A stretch of 64,000 bases of DNA, from assembly GCA_019747075.1 (NCBI GenBank), contig JAIERF010000009.1:22624-86623 (forward strand), written 5' to 3'. This stretch comes from Pseudomonadaceae bacterium. GTDB lineage: Bacteria > Pseudomonadota > Gammaproteobacteria > Pseudomonadales > Pseudomonadaceae. A model generated the notes under the pieces. The model did no database searches and was not told where the DNA came from. It saw only the letters and a list, made by a program, of their open reading frames with translations. Shown here in pieces: positions 16,653 through 26,067 of this stretch; within the stretch, counting starts at the first letter, position 1, and each line of letters begins with the position of its first letter. A program made the position numbers and the translations under genes.

Positions 16653-17033
16653 TCACGGCAAGACAAACCGGTAGTGTTCGGCGTTCTGCCCCGGCAGCGT
16701 CAGCTTGAGCATCGCCTTGCTGCCCGCCACGGCACTGAAGGCCTCGGCCGCCATCAGCGAGTTGCCGCCGGAAGGCTGCAGGGCCAGCACCTGCTTCTTG
16801 CCGCCGCTGAGCACGGTCACTTCCGCCGTCGCCCCCTGGCTGGCAATGTCCACGCCGTCATGGTTGCGCAGGTAGACCATCAGCATGCCGCCCGCTGCAC
16901 TCAGCTCGGCATTATTGCCGGAGGCTGCCTCCGTCACCACACCAGCATGCTGGGCCGGCATCGGCGCATCCTCATGGGCACTCGCCAGCCCCGCCACCAC
17001 GCTGAGCGTGGCAATCCATAGCAACTTGATCAT
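16653..17033 (-). CDS. Small exported protein of the metal operon
   Basis: 126 residues with a signal peptide (about 19 residues, ending GLASA). I do not recognise the family. The predicted mature N-terminus is HEDAPMPAQHAG, that is, it begins with histidine. The rest looks like a small beta-sandwich with valine/threonine strands (TAEVTVLSGGKKQVLALQPSG, then KAMLKLTLPGQ), resembling cupredoxin- or CopC-sized domains. It lies 27 bases downstream of the RND pump gene and 22 bases upstream of the beta-propeller gene. A role in periplasmic metal binding is my inference. Confidence 0.68.
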   Translation of the reverse strand: MIKLLWIATLSVVAGLASAHEDAPMPAQHAGVVTEAASGNNAELSAAGGMLMVYLRNHDGVDIASQGATAEVTVLSGGKKQVLALQPSGGNSLMAAEAFSAVAGSKAMLKLTLPGQNAEHYRFVLP

Positions 17034-17060
17034 GTCTGTTCCTCTGTAAGGGTATGAACG

Positions 17061-20000
17061 TTAAAAGGCGTTTTCACTCTGTTGCTCCAGCAAGCGCTGC
17101 AAAGGCGCCCGGCCAAACAGCCAGAACAGCAACGGCGTCAGCAGGCTGTCCATCAGGGTCGAGCTGACCAGCCCGCCGAAGATCACCACCGCCACCGGAT
17201 GAAGGATTTCCTTACCGGCGGCATCGGCGGCAAACAGCAACGGCAGCAGCGCCAGGGCGGCGGTCAGGGCGGTCATCAGCACCGGCGTCAGGCGTTCCAG
17301 CGAGCCGCGCACAATCAGCGCCTGGCCGAAGCATTCGCCCTCGAATTTGCACAGGTTGATGTAGTGGCTGACCTTGAGAATGCCGTTGCGGGTGGCAATG
17401 CCGGTGAGGGTAATAAAGCCCACCAGGGAGGCCACCGACAGCGAGACGCCCGCCAGCCACATGGCGATCACGCTACCGATCAGCGCCATGGGGATATTGC
17501 CCATGATCAGCAGCGCCAGCCGCGCCGACTGGTAGCGGCTGTAGAGCACCATAAAGATCAGCGCCAGAGACACCAGCGCCAACCCGGCAATCAGCCGACT
17601 GGCCGCCTCCTGAGCCTGGAACTGGCCCTCCAGGCTGACAAAGTAACCCTCCGGCAGGGACTGCGCGGCCAGCAGCGTGCGGATCTGCGCGATGATCGTG
17701 GCCATGTCCGAGCCATCGCTGTTGGCGGCAATCACCAGGCGCCGGCGGCTGTTTTCCCGGCCGACCTGATTGGGTCCATCGGCCTCCTCGATGCTCGCCA
17801 CTTGCGCCAGCGGCACCTTGCCGTGGGGCGTATCGATAAGGATATTGCCCAGGCCCATGGGGTCACGGGCCGAGTCCGGCAGGCGCACCACCAGGTCGAA
17901 GCGTTTGTTGTTGTCGATAATCTGCGTCAGCGTATCGCCTTCGGCCAGGGTCTCCAGGGTTTGCAACAGAGTGCCCGGCGCCACGCCCAACTGGGCGGCG
18001 CGGTCATAGTCGAGGCGCACCTTGATCTGTGGGATCAGCACCTGCTTCTCCACCTGCAGGTCAGTCAGGCCGGGGATCTGCGCCAGCTGCGCGTGCAGCC
18101 CGGCGGCCGTGGCGCGCAGGGTATCGAGGTCATCACCATAGATTTTCAGGGCGATCTGCGCGCGTACCCCGGACAGCAGATGGTCCAGGCGATGGGAGAT
18201 CGGCTGGCCCACCGTCACCGTGGCCGGCAGCAACGCCAGACGCTGGCGGATGTCGGCCATGATCGCCTCGCGCGAGCGCGCGGACGCCCGCAGGTCGACG
18301 TCGATCTCGCTGGAATGCACCCCTTCGGCATGCTCGTCCAGCTCGGCGCGGCCAGTGCGGCGACCCACGCTTTTGACCTCGGGCACTTGCAGCAGCAGGT
18401 TCTCCGCCAGGCTGCCGATGCGGTTGGACTCACTCAACGAGGTGCCGGGGTTAAGCAGCACACCGATGGTCAGGGTGCCTTCGTTGAACGCCGGCAAAAA
18501 AGCCCTGGGCAAAGACCCCACGCTGGCCACCGCCGCGAGCAGCAACAGCACGGCCGCGATCAGGATGCTGTGGGCATGGGCAAACGCGGCCAGCAGAATC
18601 CGCCGCTGCGCACGCTTGAGCCAGGTCACCAACGGCGAGTCGCCGTGAGCGATCTGCTGCATCCGTGGCAGCAGGTAATAACAGAGCACCGGCGTCACTG
18701 TCAGGGCCACCGCCAGGCTGGCCAGAATCGAGGTGATATAGGCCACGCCCAACGGCGCGAACAGCCGCCCTTCGATCCCCGGCAAGGCAAACAGCGGGAC
18801 AAACACCAGCACCACCACCAGAGTCGCGACGACCACCCCAGAACGCACCTCGTTGCAGGCTGCGGCGATCACCTTGAGGATGCTGAGCGCATTGCTCGGG
18901 CGCTGTTCCTTGAGGCGGCGCAGGACGTTTTCGACATCCACCAACGCATCGTCCACCAGCTCGCCAATGGCAATCGCCAGGCCGCCGAGGGTCATCACAT
19001 TGACCGACAAGCCCAGGGCCTTGAACACCAGGAAGGTGATCGCCAGCGAGAGCGGGATGGCGGTCAGGGAGATCAGCGTGGTGCGCACGTTGAGCAGGAA
19101 CAGCAGCAGGATGATCGCCACCATGATCGCCCCGTCGCGCAGGGCCTCCTGCACGTTGGCGATCGAGGCATCGATAAAATCGGCCTGGCGAAAGGACACC
19201 TGCGGCGTGCTGATGCCCGGCGGCAAGCGCGTGGCCAGGCTGTCCAGGGCCTGCTCGATCTGCCGGGTCAGGGCGATCGAGTCGGCGTTCGGCTGCTTCT
19301 GCACGCTGACGATCACCGCCGGTTTACCGGCAAAGCCGCCATCGCCACGTTTGAACGCCGGGGCGAACTTCACCACTGCCACCTGTTTAAGCAGGATCGG
19401 CTGGCCGTTGACCACCTTCACCGCCAGGCTCTGCAAATCCGCCAGGCGGGTGGTGCGGCCCATATGGCGAATCAGGTACTCGCGCGCATTCTGCTCCAGG
19501 TAGCCGCCGCTGGTGTTGCTGGAAAAGCCCTGCAGCGCGCTGCTCAGTTCGGCATAGCTGACGTCCAGCTGGGCCATCATGGCCGAGTCCGGCTCGACCC
19601 GGAATTGGCGCACTTCGCCGCCGATGGGGATCACCTGGGCCACGCCCGGAATCGACAGCAAGCGCGGGCGCAGGACGAAATCCACATACTCGCGCACGGC
19701 CATCGGGCTGACCTGGGCCGGGTCGGCCGGCAAGGCGATCAGCATGATCTCGCCCATCACCGAGGAGATCGGCCCCATCGCCGGTTTGACCCCCTCCGGC
19801 AACTGCTCGCGGACCTCGGCCAGGCGTTCGGCGATCAACTGGCGGTTGCGGTAGATATCCGAACCCCAGGCAAATTCGGCGTAGACAATCGACAAACCGA
19901 TACCGGACACCGAGCGCACGCGGGTGACGCCGGGCATGCCGTTGAGGGCAGTTTCCAGCGGGAAGCTGACCAGCTGCTCGACCTCTTCCGGGGCCATGCC

Positions 20001-20162
20001 GCCGGCTTCGCTCATGATCGTGACGGTGGGCTTGTTCAGGTCCGGGAACACATCCACCGGCATCTGCTGCGCCGTCAGGCCGCCATAGAGCAGGACGATC
20101 ACCGCAAACGCCAGGACAAACAGGCGGTTGTGCAGGCTGTGCGTGACGATCCAGTTAAACAT
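17061..20162 (-). CDS. Heavy-metal efflux RND pump (CzcA/CusA family)
   Basis: 1033 residues from the ATG at 20162 (GGAGAGG upstream). It is the proton-driven inner-membrane pump of a tripartite heavy-metal exporter. Features are [15 protein letters not shown], the first periplasmic stretch with [34 protein letters not shown], two sets of RND membrane segments, and two porter domains. The motif in membrane helix 4 reads [18 protein letters not shown]. Classical CzcA and CusA pumps usually have DGA followed by VVMVEN, so this belongs to a different heavy-metal subgroup and the substrate cannot be read directly from it. Adaptor and TolC genes precede it in the same operon. Confidence 0.92.
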   Translation of the reverse strand: MFNWIVTHSLHNRLFVLAFAVIVLLYGGLTAQQMPVDVFPDLNKPTVTIMSEAGGMAPEEVEQLVSFPLETALNGMPGVTRVRSVSGIGLSIVYAEFAWGSDIYRNRQLIAERLAEVREQLPEGVKPAMGPISSVMGEIMLIALPADPAQVSPMAVREYVDFVLRPRLLSIPGVAQVIPIGGEVRQFRVEPDSAMMAQLDVSYAELSSALQGFSSNTSGGYLEQNAREYLIRHMGRTTRLADLQSLAVKVVNGQPILLKQVAVVKFAPAFKRGDGGFAGKPAVIVSVQKQPNADSIALTRQIEQALDSLATRLPPGISTPQVSFRQADFIDASIANVQEALRDGAIMVAIILLLFLLNVRTTLISLTAIPLSLAITFLVFKALGLSVNVMTLGGLAIAIGELVDDALVDVENVLRRLKEQRPSNALSILKVIAAACNEVRSGVVVATLVVVLVFVPLFALPGIEGRLFAPLGVAYITSILASLAVALTVTPVLCYYLLPRMQQIAHGDSPLVTWLKRAQRRILLAAFAHAHSILIAAVLLLLAAVASVGSLPRAFLPAFNEGTLTIGVLLNPGTSLSESNRIGSLAENLLLQVPEVKSVGRRTGRAELDEHAEGVHSSEIDVDLRASARSREAIMADIRQRLALLPATVTVGQPISHRLDHLLSGVRAQIALKIYGDDLDTLRATAAGLHAQLAQIPGLTDLQVEKQVLIPQIKVRLDYDRAAQLGVAPGTLLQTLETLAEGDTLTQIIDNNKRFDLVVRLPDSARDPMGLGNILIDTPHGKVPLAQVASIEEADGPNQVGRENSRRRLVIAANSDGSDMATIIAQIRTLLAAQSLPEGYFVSLEGQFQAQEAASRLIAGLALVSLALIFMVLYSRYQSARLALLIMGNIPMALIGSVIAMWLAGVSLSVASLVGFITLTGIATRNGILKVSHYINLCKFEGECFGQALIVRGSLERLTPVLMTALTAALALLPLLFAADAAGKEILHPVAVVIFGGLVSSTLMDSLLTPLLFWLFGRAPLQRLLEQQSENAF

Positions 20163-20216
20163 TCGCCCTCTCCAGGCAGGCCGCGCGGGCAGTGATGGGG
20201 TCAAAATGGTGCATGG

Positions 20217-21311
20217 CTAGCGAATCTGATTGAGCAGGCTGGCGCCGTCGCTGACCACCCGGCTGCCGGCGGGCAACTGACGGACCAGCACCCGCGCACC
20301 GTCCAGCGCCTGGGGCTGCACGGTGACCGCGCGAAACACCAGGGCCTGTTCGTGCAGCCAGACCACCGACTCATTGGCGCTATTCTTCACCACGCTGCTG
20401 ACCGGCAGCGCCACCCCGCTGAGCGGCTCACCGGTTTGCGCCAGCACCCGCACCGTCTGCCCAAGGGCCAGGGCCATGGGTTGCTCGGGGGCAAAGCGCA
20501 GGGGCAAGGCGCCATCGCGCAGCACCAGCGCACCGCCCAGGTAACGCAGCTTGACCCCGTGCAAGGAGGCGCCGCGCAAGCTGCCCACCAGCGCCGGGTC
20601 ATAGGCCAGGGCTTCGATCTGCAAACCCGCGGGGTCGATGATGCTGAACAGCACATCGCGGGGCTCGACCACCTGGCCATTGAGCACATTGCTGGCGGCC
20701 ACCACCCCGGCCACCGGCGCACGCAACGCCTCGCCCTGGCTCACCGCCGCCAACGCCGCACTGCGACCGCGCAGCGCGGCCAGCTCCGCCGCGGCCGCCT
20801 GCAGGTCTTTGCGCGGCACGCTGTTGGCCAGGGCCTGCAAGCGCTGCAGGTTTTGCCCGGCCAGGGTCAACTGGCTGCGCGTGGCTGCCAGCTCGGCCTG
20901 CTGCTGGGCCTGCTCATAGGCACTCACCGTGGGCACCAGCCAGGCCAGCAACTGGCCCTGACTAACGCGGCTGCCGAGGCTCGGCAAACCACTGGCCGGC
21001 GCGCGGATACGGCCGGCGCTGCTGGCTTGCAGCTGGCCGCCACGATTGGGGTCCATGACCACATGGCCATTCAACTCGATCACCCGCGATTGACTCGTGG
21101 CCTGCGCCACCAGGGTACGAATCCCCAGCCGGCGCTGGGCTTCCTTGGGCAGCAGCACGCGGCCATCGGCCAGGCGCTGCGGGCTGTTGCCCGGGCTGAC
21201 CACGCTGGCTGCCTCGGCATGCACCTCATCGCCATGGGCCAGGACCGCCGGACTGGCCAGTGCCGCGAGCACCAGCAACAACAGGCCGCCAGGCCGCACT
21301 TTGTGGCTCAT
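20217..21311 (-). CDS. RND periplasmic adaptor (membrane fusion protein)
   Basis: 364 residues from the ATG at 21311 (AAGGAG upstream, and overlapping the preceding stop as ATGA). The adaptor links the pump to the TolC-like channel. A signal peptide ends AVLA; the predicted mature N-terminus is HGDEVHAEA. The HlyD/CusB order is seen: a barrel-sandwich start with GRIRAPASGLPSLGSRVSQGQLLAWL, an alpha-hairpin (about 140-210, rich in Q, A and L), the second half of the lipoyl domain LRAPVAGVVAASNVLNGQVVEPRDVLFSI, and a beta-barrel and membrane-proximal end. The N-terminal His motif is nearly the same as in the neighbouring 21308-21835 protein. Confidence 0.9.
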   Translation of the reverse strand: MSHKVRPGGLLLLVLAALASPAVLAHGDEVHAEAASVVSPGNSPQRLADGRVLLPKEAQRRLGIRTLVAQATSQSRVIELNGHVVMDPNRGGQLQASSAGRIRAPASGLPSLGSRVSQGQLLAWLVPTVSAYEQAQQQAELAATRSQLTLAGQNLQRLQALANSVPRKDLQAAAAELAALRGRSAALAAVSQGEALRAPVAGVVAASNVLNGQVVEPRDVLFSIIDPAGLQIEALAYDPALVGSLRGASLHGVKLRYLGGALVLRDGALPLRFAPEQPMALALGQTVRVLAQTGEPLSGVALPVSSVVKNSANESVVWLHEQALVFRAVTVQPQALDGARVLVRQLPAGSRVVSDGASLLNQIR

Positions 21312-21835
21312 GCTCGTACTCCTTGTGGCTGCCGGCGCCAGGCCAACCAGCCGCACAGCGGTACGGCCAGCAGCGCCACGGCGGCGCCCAGCCAGCCGCT
21401 GCTGAGCTTGCCGGTCAGCGGCTCGGCCGCCGGCGCCGGGCTGACGCTGAGCCGGGCATCGAGCAAGTCGGACTGCTCGCCCGCCAGCACAGTGAACAGC
21501 AGCTCGTGCTGGCCCGGATGATTCAACGGCGCCGCGCTGGCCTGATAGGTACCAGGCGCAACGGCGGCGAGGGTGGCACTGAACGCAGCGCTTGCCACCT
21601 CGATGCTGGCCTCGGTCACCGGCTGGTTGTCGCTGTAGCGATCGAGGTACACCGTCAGGGTGTCGCCCTGCAGTTGCGCGACCAGCTCAAAATCCAGCGA
21701 GTGCGCCTCGGCACTGGGCAGGCTGTGGCTGCTGGCCGGCAACGGCGGCGCCTCGCCATGCACTTCGTCGCCATGGGCCAGGACCAGGCCGGGCAGCAGG
21801 CCCAGCAGCGCCAGGAAAGTTTGTGGGGCATTCAT
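21308..21835 (-). CDS. Membrane-anchored FixH/CopC-like protein
   Basis: 175 residues. A signal peptide ending LVLA is followed by the predicted mature N-terminus HGDEVHGEA. A His/Ser/Pro linker and a beta-sandwich domain (about 50-135: TLTVYLDRYSDNQPVTEASIEV, TYQASAAPLNHPGQHELLFTV) resemble FixH or bacterial Ig-like domains. A C-terminal membrane segment (about 148-166) ends in basic WRRQPQGVR, so the domain faces the periplasm. It overlaps both neighbours by four bases (ATGA). The family is not firmly recognised; context makes it an accessory of the metal exporter, perhaps a metal donor. Confidence 0.72.
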   Translation of the reverse strand: MNAPQTFLALLGLLPGLVLAHGDEVHGEAPPLPASSHSLPSAEAHSLDFELVAQLQGDTLTVYLDRYSDNQPVTEASIEVASAAFSATLAAVAPGTYQASAAPLNHPGQHELLFTVLAGEQSDLLDARLSVSPAPAAEPLTGKLSSGWLGAAVALLAVPLCGWLAWRRQPQGVRA

Positions 21836-23040
21836 GGCAACACTCCGGCGGCCTGATTGAAACGGGAAATGGCGCGCCCAAGCCCATGCTCGGCGCGCTG
21901 CACCTGGGCCTCGGCGTCCAGCTGCTCCTGCTGGCTACGCAGTTGCGCCAGCAGGTCGAACTGGCCAAGCCGAAAACCCTTGTCGATCCAGGCGCTGCGC
22001 TGTGTAACCAGGGCCAGCTCGGCACTGGCCAGGGTGCGCTGCTCGCGGCTCTGGCGCAGTTCAAGCTCGGCACCCGCCAGCTCGGTGGCGATCCGCTCAC
22101 GCTCCAGCTGGCGGCGGCTTTGCGCCTCAATCCAGTCGGCATTGGCGGCGCTGATGCGCGCCTGATTGCGCGACTCGGTGCCAAACGGAATGCTGATGCC
22201 GAGCTTGACCCGGTCGCGGTAGGCGGCGCCCTGCTCATCGCGCTCCGAGCTGTAGGTCAGGGCCAGTTCCGGCGCCGTATCGCTGGCGCTGCTGGCCTGT
22301 TCCAGACGCGCCTGAGCGCTGTGGCTGCGCGCCTGCAAACTGTTTAACAGCGGGTGCTGCTCCAGGGCCACGGGCGCCGTCAGCACTTCATCCTGATCCG
22401 GCACGGCGGCGCCACGCGCAAGCAAGGCAAAGCCCTGGTCGGCCCGCTGCCAGGCCAGCGTCGCCAGGCTCTGCTGGCGCTTGGCGCGCTGCACGCCGAT
22501 GCTCGCCTGGTTGCCATCCAGGGCGGCCAACTCACCGGCCGCCACCCGCCGCTCGACCTCCTCCGCCAGTTGCTGGGCCGCCGCCAGCTGGCGCCGGGCC
22601 GTGGCCAGGTCCACCTCGGCCAAGCGCAGCGCCCACCAGCTTTCGCGCAGTTGCCCGGCCAGTTGCAGACGCTGCAGGCTGCTGTTGCCATTGAATGCCG
22701 TGCGCTGCGCCTCGGCCACCGCCACCGCCTTGGCGCGCTGCCCCGGCAACCAGATCGGCGCAGCCAGCTCGACCTCCCATTCGCGATGGCCGAGGTCGTC
22801 ATTCAACTGATCAGTGCTATTGGACAGGCCGATGGTCGGCGGTTGCGGCGTCCAGGCCTGACTGGCAACCAACTGCGCGCTGTATTGCGCCTGCCGCGCC
22901 GTCAGCGGCTCGGCCTGCGCCGCCCAGGCCTGCTCCAGCGCCTCGCGCAAAGTAGCCGCCTGAGCATTGCCGAACAGGCAAACACTGCAGAGCAGGCCAA
23001 CAGGCAACACCTGGAAAACGTTCACCACAGACAACCCCAT
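21832..23040 (-). CDS. TolC-family outer-membrane efflux channel
   Basis: 402 residues, the first gene of the metal operon. A signal peptide ending GNAQA is followed by two homologous halves of long helices and short barrel strands typical of CzcC/CusC-like proteins: TLREALEQAWAAQ, WEVELAAPIWLPGQRAKAVAVAEAQR, then LALTYSSERDEQGAAYRDRVKLGISIPFG and, near the end, RLGQFDLLAQLRSQQEQL. The start lies 160 bases from the divergent response regulator gene, with a CopR-like box in between. It ends overlapping the FixH-like gene (ATGA). Confidence 0.9.
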   Translation of the reverse strand: MGLSVVNVFQVLPVGLLCSVCLFGNAQAATLREALEQAWAAQAEPLTARQAQYSAQLVASQAWTPQPPTIGLSNSTDQLNDDLGHREWEVELAAPIWLPGQRAKAVAVAEAQRTAFNGNSSLQRLQLAGQLRESWWALRLAEVDLATARRQLAAAQQLAEEVERRVAAGELAALDGNQASIGVQRAKRQQSLATLAWQRADQGFALLARGAAVPDQDEVLTAPVALEQHPLLNSLQARSHSAQARLEQASSASDTAPELALTYSSERDEQGAAYRDRVKLGISIPFGTESRNQARISAANADWIEAQSRRQLERERIATELAGAELELRQSREQRTLASAELALVTQRSAWIDKGFRLGQFDLLAQLRSQQEQLDAEAQVQRAEHGLGRAISRFNQAAGVLP

Positions 23041-23123
23041 CCCCTCAGCGCTTGGCGTTGATCGCCCGGGCCACGCACAGGGCCCACTGAGGCGTACGGT
23101 GGCATATCGGCCGGCGCCGGGTG

Positions 23124-23139
23124 ATTACATTTCTGTCAG
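23124..23139 (-). promoter_or_regulatory. CopR-type response-regulator box
   Basis: On the minus strand the site reads CTGACA-GAAAT-GTAAT, an exact match to the CTGACA-N5-GTAAT motif that I recall for the copper regulator CopR of P. aeruginosa. It lies about 85 bases before the TolC gene and about 60 before the regulator gene, so it may serve both the metal operon and autoregulation. Confidence 0.75.
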
Positions 23140-23200
23140 CTGCTGGCTGGCCCAAGGGATTAGCGGCACACTGCGCCCACCCTCCCCATGAGTAGCGCGG

Positions 23201-23887
23201 ATGACGATTCTGGTGGTCGAAGACGAGCCGAAAACCGGCGTCTTCCTGCAGCAAGGCCTGAGCGAAGCCGGCTTTGCGGTCGAGCGCGTAACCGACGGCA
23301 CGGCAGCCCTGCAACGGGCCCTGACGACGCCCTATGAATTGCTGATTCTCGACATCATGCTGCCCGGCCTGGATGGCTGGCAGGTGCTTAGCCAGATGCG
23401 CGCGGCCGGCCAGCAAACCCCGGTGCTGTTCCTCAGCGCCCGTGACCGCATCGAGGACCGGGTTCGCGGCTTGGAGCTGGGCGCCGACGACTACCTGATC
23501 AAGCCCTTCGCCTTCGCCGAACTGCTCGCTCGGGTCAGAACCCTGCTGCGCCGCGGCAGCAGCAACACCGCCACGCTGCTGCAGATTGCCGACCTGGAAG
23601 TCGACCTGCTGTCACGCCGTGCGGTGCGCGCCGGCCAGCGCATCGAGCTGACCAGCAAGGAGTTTGCCCTGCTGGAGCTGCTGCTGCGCCGGCGCGGCGA
23701 AGTGCTGCCCAAGGCGCTGATCGCCGCCGAGGTCTGGGACATGCATTTCGACAGCGACACCAATGTGATCGAAGTGGCCATCCGCCGCCTGCGCGCCAAG
23801 ATCGACGACGATTTCAGCCCCAAGCTGATCCACACCGCCCGCGGCATGGGCTATCGCCTGGACCTGCTGGAGCTGGCCTCAACATGA
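23201..23887 (+). CDS. OmpR-family response regulator, heavy-metal (CopR/CusR type)
   Basis: 228 residues. The receiver domain (1-115) has acidic VVEDEP, phosphoacceptor Asp in [14 protein letters not shown], the Thr/Ser position LFLSARD and Lys in [14 protein letters not shown]. The C-terminal winged helix (about 125-225) contains [22 protein letters not shown] and [16 protein letters not shown]. Phrases such as [14 protein letters not shown] are typical of the CusR/CopR/CzcR group. It is divergent from the efflux operon and overlaps the kinase gene (ATGA), so it is very likely its activator. Copper is favoured by the box at 23124; the metal itself is not proven. Confidence 0.93.
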   Translation: MTILVVEDEPKTGVFLQQGLSEAGFAVERVTDGTAALQRALTTPYELLILDIMLPGLDGWQVLSQMRAAGQQTPVLFLSARDRIEDRVRGLELGADDYLIKPFAFAELLARVRTLLRRGSSNTATLLQIADLEVDLLSRRAVRAGQRIELTSKEFALLELLLRRRGEVLPKALIAAEVWDMHFDSDTNVIEVAIRRLRAKIDDDFSPKLIHTARGMGYRLDLLELAST

Positions 23888-25263
23888 TGCGGATTTCCCT
23901 GACGGCGCGCCTGAGCCTGCTCTTCATGCTCGCGGTGACCGCCGTGCTGGTGCTGGCCGGGCTGAGCTTCAACCACCTCAGCCAGCACCACTTCCTGCAG
24001 CTCGACCGCCAGACCCTGGCCGAAAAACTCAGCGCCACCCGCAACATTCTCGGCCAGCTAGACGACCTCCAGCAGTTCGACCGCCTGCGCCCGCAACTGC
24101 GCGCCCTGCTCGGGGCGCACCGCGACATTACCGCACTGATCCTCGACACGGCCGGCCAGCCGCTGTTTGCCGAACCGGGCCAGCTGCCGGTGCCGGCCGC
24201 CTTGGCCAACAGCACTAGCACCGAGGTCTGGCAATGGCAGCACCACGACCACTACTTTCGCGGCCTCAGTGCGGCGGTCACGGTGCCCGCAGACAACGCA
24301 CCGCTGCGGGTGATCCTGCTGCTGGACAGCACCCCGCACATGCACTTTTTCAGCGCCGTGCAACGCTGGTTCTGGATGGCCCTGGTGCTGAGCGCCCTGT
24401 TCAGCGCCGGGCTCGGCTGGCTGGTGGCGCGCCGCGGCTTGCTGCCCCTGCGCCAGGTCACGGCGGTGGCCGCGTCGATCTCCGCCGCCTCGCTGCAAGA
24501 GCGCATCCCGTTGGCTGCCGTGCCCTTGGAGCTGCAGCAACTGGCGGCCTCGTTCAACGCCATGCTGGCGCGCCTGGACGACGCCTTTATGCGCCTGTCG
24601 AACTTCTCCGCCGACATTGCCCACGAACTGCGCACGCCGCTAAGCAACCTGATGACGCAAACCGAGGTGGTGCTGGCGCAACCACGGGACAGCGAGGCCT
24701 ATCAGGAAACCCTGTACGCCAACCTGGATGACTGCAAGCGCATGGCGCGGATGATCGATGACATGCTGTTCCTGGCCAAAGCCGATAACGGCCTGATCGT
24801 CCCCGAACAACAGCCGGTGGCCCTCGACGTCGAGGTGGAAAAGCTCTTCGAGTATTACCGCCTGCTGGCCGATGAGCGCGGCATCCGCTTGCAGCTGCGC
24901 GGCCACGCCGTGGTGCGTGGCGACGTGCTGATGCTGCACCGGGCGCTTTCCAATCTGCTCTCCAATGCCCTGCGCTACACCCCGGCCGGCGCCAGCATCC
25001 AGGTCGAACTGGAGCAAAACGCCAACGGCAGCGAGCTGCGCCTGAGTAATCCGGGGCCGACCATTGCCGGCGAACACCTGGAGCGGCTGTTCGACCGTTT
25101 CTACCGTGCCGATCCGGCCCGCCGCGAAGGCAGCCCGCACAACGCCGGCCTGGGCCTGGCGATCACCCGCTCGATCATCCACGCCCACCAGGGGCAGATC
25201 CACTGCACCTCGGTCGCCGGGAAAACCACCTTCTGTGTGCAGTTTCCAGCCGCAGCGCAGTGA
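23884..25263 (+). CDS. Heavy-metal sensor histidine kinase (CusS/CopS type)
   Basis: 459 residues. Membrane segments at about 10-30 and 160-182 enclose a periplasmic sensor domain of about 130 residues with several histidines (for example QWQHHDHYF). A HAMP domain ([23 protein letters not shown]), the H-box [16 protein letters not shown] with phosphorylatable His, the N-box [12 protein letters not shown] and the G-boxes [11 protein letters not shown] and [13 protein letters not shown] complete the kinase. The histidine cluster could bind metal. It is coupled to the regulator gene and ends directly next to the convergent hydratase gene, with no intergenic base. Confidence 0.92.
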   Translation: MMRISLTARLSLLFMLAVTAVLVLAGLSFNHLSQHHFLQLDRQTLAEKLSATRNILGQLDDLQQFDRLRPQLRALLGAHRDITALILDTAGQPLFAEPGQLPVPAALANSTSTEVWQWQHHDHYFRGLSAAVTVPADNAPLRVILLLDSTPHMHFFSAVQRWFWMALVLSALFSAGLGWLVARRGLLPLRQVTAVAASISAASLQERIPLAAVPLELQQLAASFNAMLARLDDAFMRLSNFSADIAHELRTPLSNLMTQTEVVLAQPRDSEAYQETLYANLDDCKRMARMIDDMLFLAKADNGLIVPEQQPVALDVEVEKLFEYYRLLADERGIRLQLRGHAVVRGDVLMLHRALSNLLSNALRYTPAGASIQVELEQNANGSELRLSNPGPTIAGEHLERLFDRFYRADPARREGSPHNAGLGLAITRSIIHAHQGQIHCTSVAGKTTFCVQFPAAAQ

Positions 25264-26037
25264 TCAGAGAAACTTGGAGAAGTCCGGCTGACGGCGCTGC
25301 ATAAAGGCCGACAGGGCTTCGATGGCCTCCGGCGAGCGCAGGCGCTGGCCGAACAGCTCGCCTTCGGCAGTGATCACCTGGCGCAACTCTTCACGCCCCG
25401 GCGCTTGCATCAGTTGTTTGCTCACCGCCACCGCTGACGGTGCCAGTTGCTGGAAGCGCCGGGCCATGGCCGCGGCTTTTTCCAGGGTGGCCACGCCATC
25501 GTCGAGCACGCCGTTGGCAATGCCCCAACTGGCGGCCTGCTCACCGGTGAAGGACTCGCCCAGCAGCAACAGCTCGGCCGCCTTGGCATGGCCGAGCAGG
25601 CGCGGCAGGATCAGGCTGGAGCCGAACTCCGGGCACAGGCCGAGGCTGACAAAGGGCATCTTCAACTTGGCGCAGCGGCTGACGTAGACCAGATCGCAAT
25701 GCAGCAACAGGGTGGTGCCAATCCCCACGGCAGCACCGGCCACGGCGGCGACAATCGGTTTTTTTAGTTCGAACAGCGCGCGCATAAAGTGGAACACCGG
25801 GCTGTCCTGGCTGACCGGCGGCGCCTGGAGAAAATCCGCCACATCGTTGCCGCTGGTAAAGCACTCGGCGCCACCGGTGATCAGCACCGCGCGCACCTCG
25901 GGCTCGGCATCCGCGGCCAGCAAGGCCTCGGCCATGGCGCTGTACATGGCGCGGGTCAGGGCATTCTTCTTCTCGGGGCGATTGATGCGCAAGGTCAACA
26001 GACCGTCGGCGCGCGTCACAACTACATGCTCACTCAT
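25264..26037 (-). CDS. Enoyl-CoA hydratase/isomerase family protein
   Basis: 257 residues of the crotonase fold, acting on a CoA thioester; the substrate is unknown. Visible features are INRPEKKNALTRAMYSAM, the oxyanion-hole region CFTSGNDVADF and AAVAGAAVGIGTTLLLHCDLVYVS, and the Glu-containing FVSLGLCPEFGSSLILPRLLG. The Glu in PEFG fits one catalytic glutamate; the other hydratase glutamate is replaced (VGIGTT), so isomerase-like or other chemistry is possible. It is the last gene of an operon with the ferredoxin reductase (30 bases apart) and the GGDEF protein. The PAO1 homologue is, as I recall, PA4330. Confidence 0.88.
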   Translation of the reverse strand: MSEHVVVTRADGLLTLRINRPEKKNALTRAMYSAMAEALLAADAEPEVRAVLITGGAECFTSGNDVADFLQAPPVSQDSPVFHFMRALFELKKPIVAAVAGAAVGIGTTLLLHCDLVYVSRCAKLKMPFVSLGLCPEFGSSLILPRLLGHAKAAELLLLGESFTGEQAASWGIANGVLDDGVATLEKAAAMARRFQQLAPSAVAVSKQLMQAPGREELRQVITAEGELFGQRLRSPEAIEALSAFMQRRQPDFSKFL

Positions 26038-26067
26038 GACCTTCCTCGCGGCGCGGGCGCCTGCAAG

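Noticed and set aside
15224-16708. A 494-codon plus-strand frame across the metal operon
   Set aside because: It is antisense to the Met-rich lipoprotein and the beta-propeller gene, and has no ribosome-binding site or domain.
17082-20195. An open frame of over 1000 codons on the strand opposite the RND pump
   Set aside because: It has a glutamine/arginine/histidine-rich, domain-free composition produced by GC-rich codons of the true gene read backwards; the RND sequence on the minus strand is unmistakable.
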